Of a DNA stretch of 15,661 bases, positions 15,642 to 15,661 are shown in pieces; the stretch's first letter is position 1, and every line of letters starts with the position of its first letter. The stretch spans positions 1-15,661 of the forward strand of contig NW_026251885.1 in the NCBI RefSeq assembly GCF_025024155.1, read 5' to 3'. Both the position numbers and the translations under genes were made by a program. A model generated the notes under the pieces. That model saw only the letters and a program-made list of their open reading frames with translations. It was not told the DNA's origin and did not search any database. This stretch comes from Gamsiella multidivaricata. Lineage: Eukaryota > Mortierellomycota > Mortierellomycetes > Mortierellales > Mortierellaceae.

Positions 15642-15661
15642 AAAAAAAAAAAAAAAAAAAA
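15642..15661 (+). repeat. Poly(A) run at the window edge
   Basis: Twenty A end the window, 15 nt into an intron of the MFS gene. Because it lies in an intron it is not a transcript tail. It is either a genomic homopolymer or the edge of an assembled piece. Confidence 0.85.

Noticed and set aside
15642..15661. Terminal A run as a transcript poly(A) tail
   Set aside because: It lies in an intron of the MFS gene just after a donor, so it cannot be a mature 3' end.

Overview
This is about 15.7 kb of nuclear DNA from a filamentous, early-diverging fungus. Short GT-AG introns of mostly 62-134 nt, AATAAA signals, CT-rich leaders and single-gene transcription units give the kingdom. A decayed Crinkler (CRN) effector-like gene and a TPX2-type spindle protein suggest Mucoromycota, with Mortierellaceae as my best guess. 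I identified families by recognising motifs, not by database search.

Layout: (1) 1-389 is the 3' end of an unidentified plus-strand gene. (2) 467-3976, minus strand, is an 11-exon gene for a RINT1/Tip20-type ER tethering subunit; all ten introns join in frame. (3) 4243-6936 is an eroded accessory block. A Crinkler-family pseudogene on the minus strand has its N-terminal ubiquitin-like domain and middle at 6936-5851 and its PD-(D/E)XK nuclease-like end at 4824-4376. The two parts are separated by about 1 kb carrying an apparently intact small gene (5423-4857) with two tandem Cys/His motifs. A possible orphaned gene start lies on the plus strand at 4243. (4) 7207-10218 is a 1003-residue BTB/POZ protein with a polyglutamine tract. 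(5) From 10490 there is a small polyQ-bearing gene of unknown function, preceded by three ACGCGT (MCB-type) motifs in 24 bp. (6) About 10999-12115 is simple-sequence-rich with no convincing gene. (7) 12116-13827, minus strand, is a five-exon TPX2-like gene reassembled here. (8) From 14809, plus strand, runs the start of a DHA1-type MFS transporter, cut by the window end.

The genes do not form one pathway. RINT1/Tip20 (Golgi-to-ER tethering), TPX2 (spindle), BTB and MFS are independent housekeeping or accessory genes. The most unusual part is the 4.2-6.9 kb block, where a multiply broken effector-like gene appears to have been split by a later insertion. The G1/S-type motif cluster before the small gene and the TPX2 gene model are the other points worth checking.
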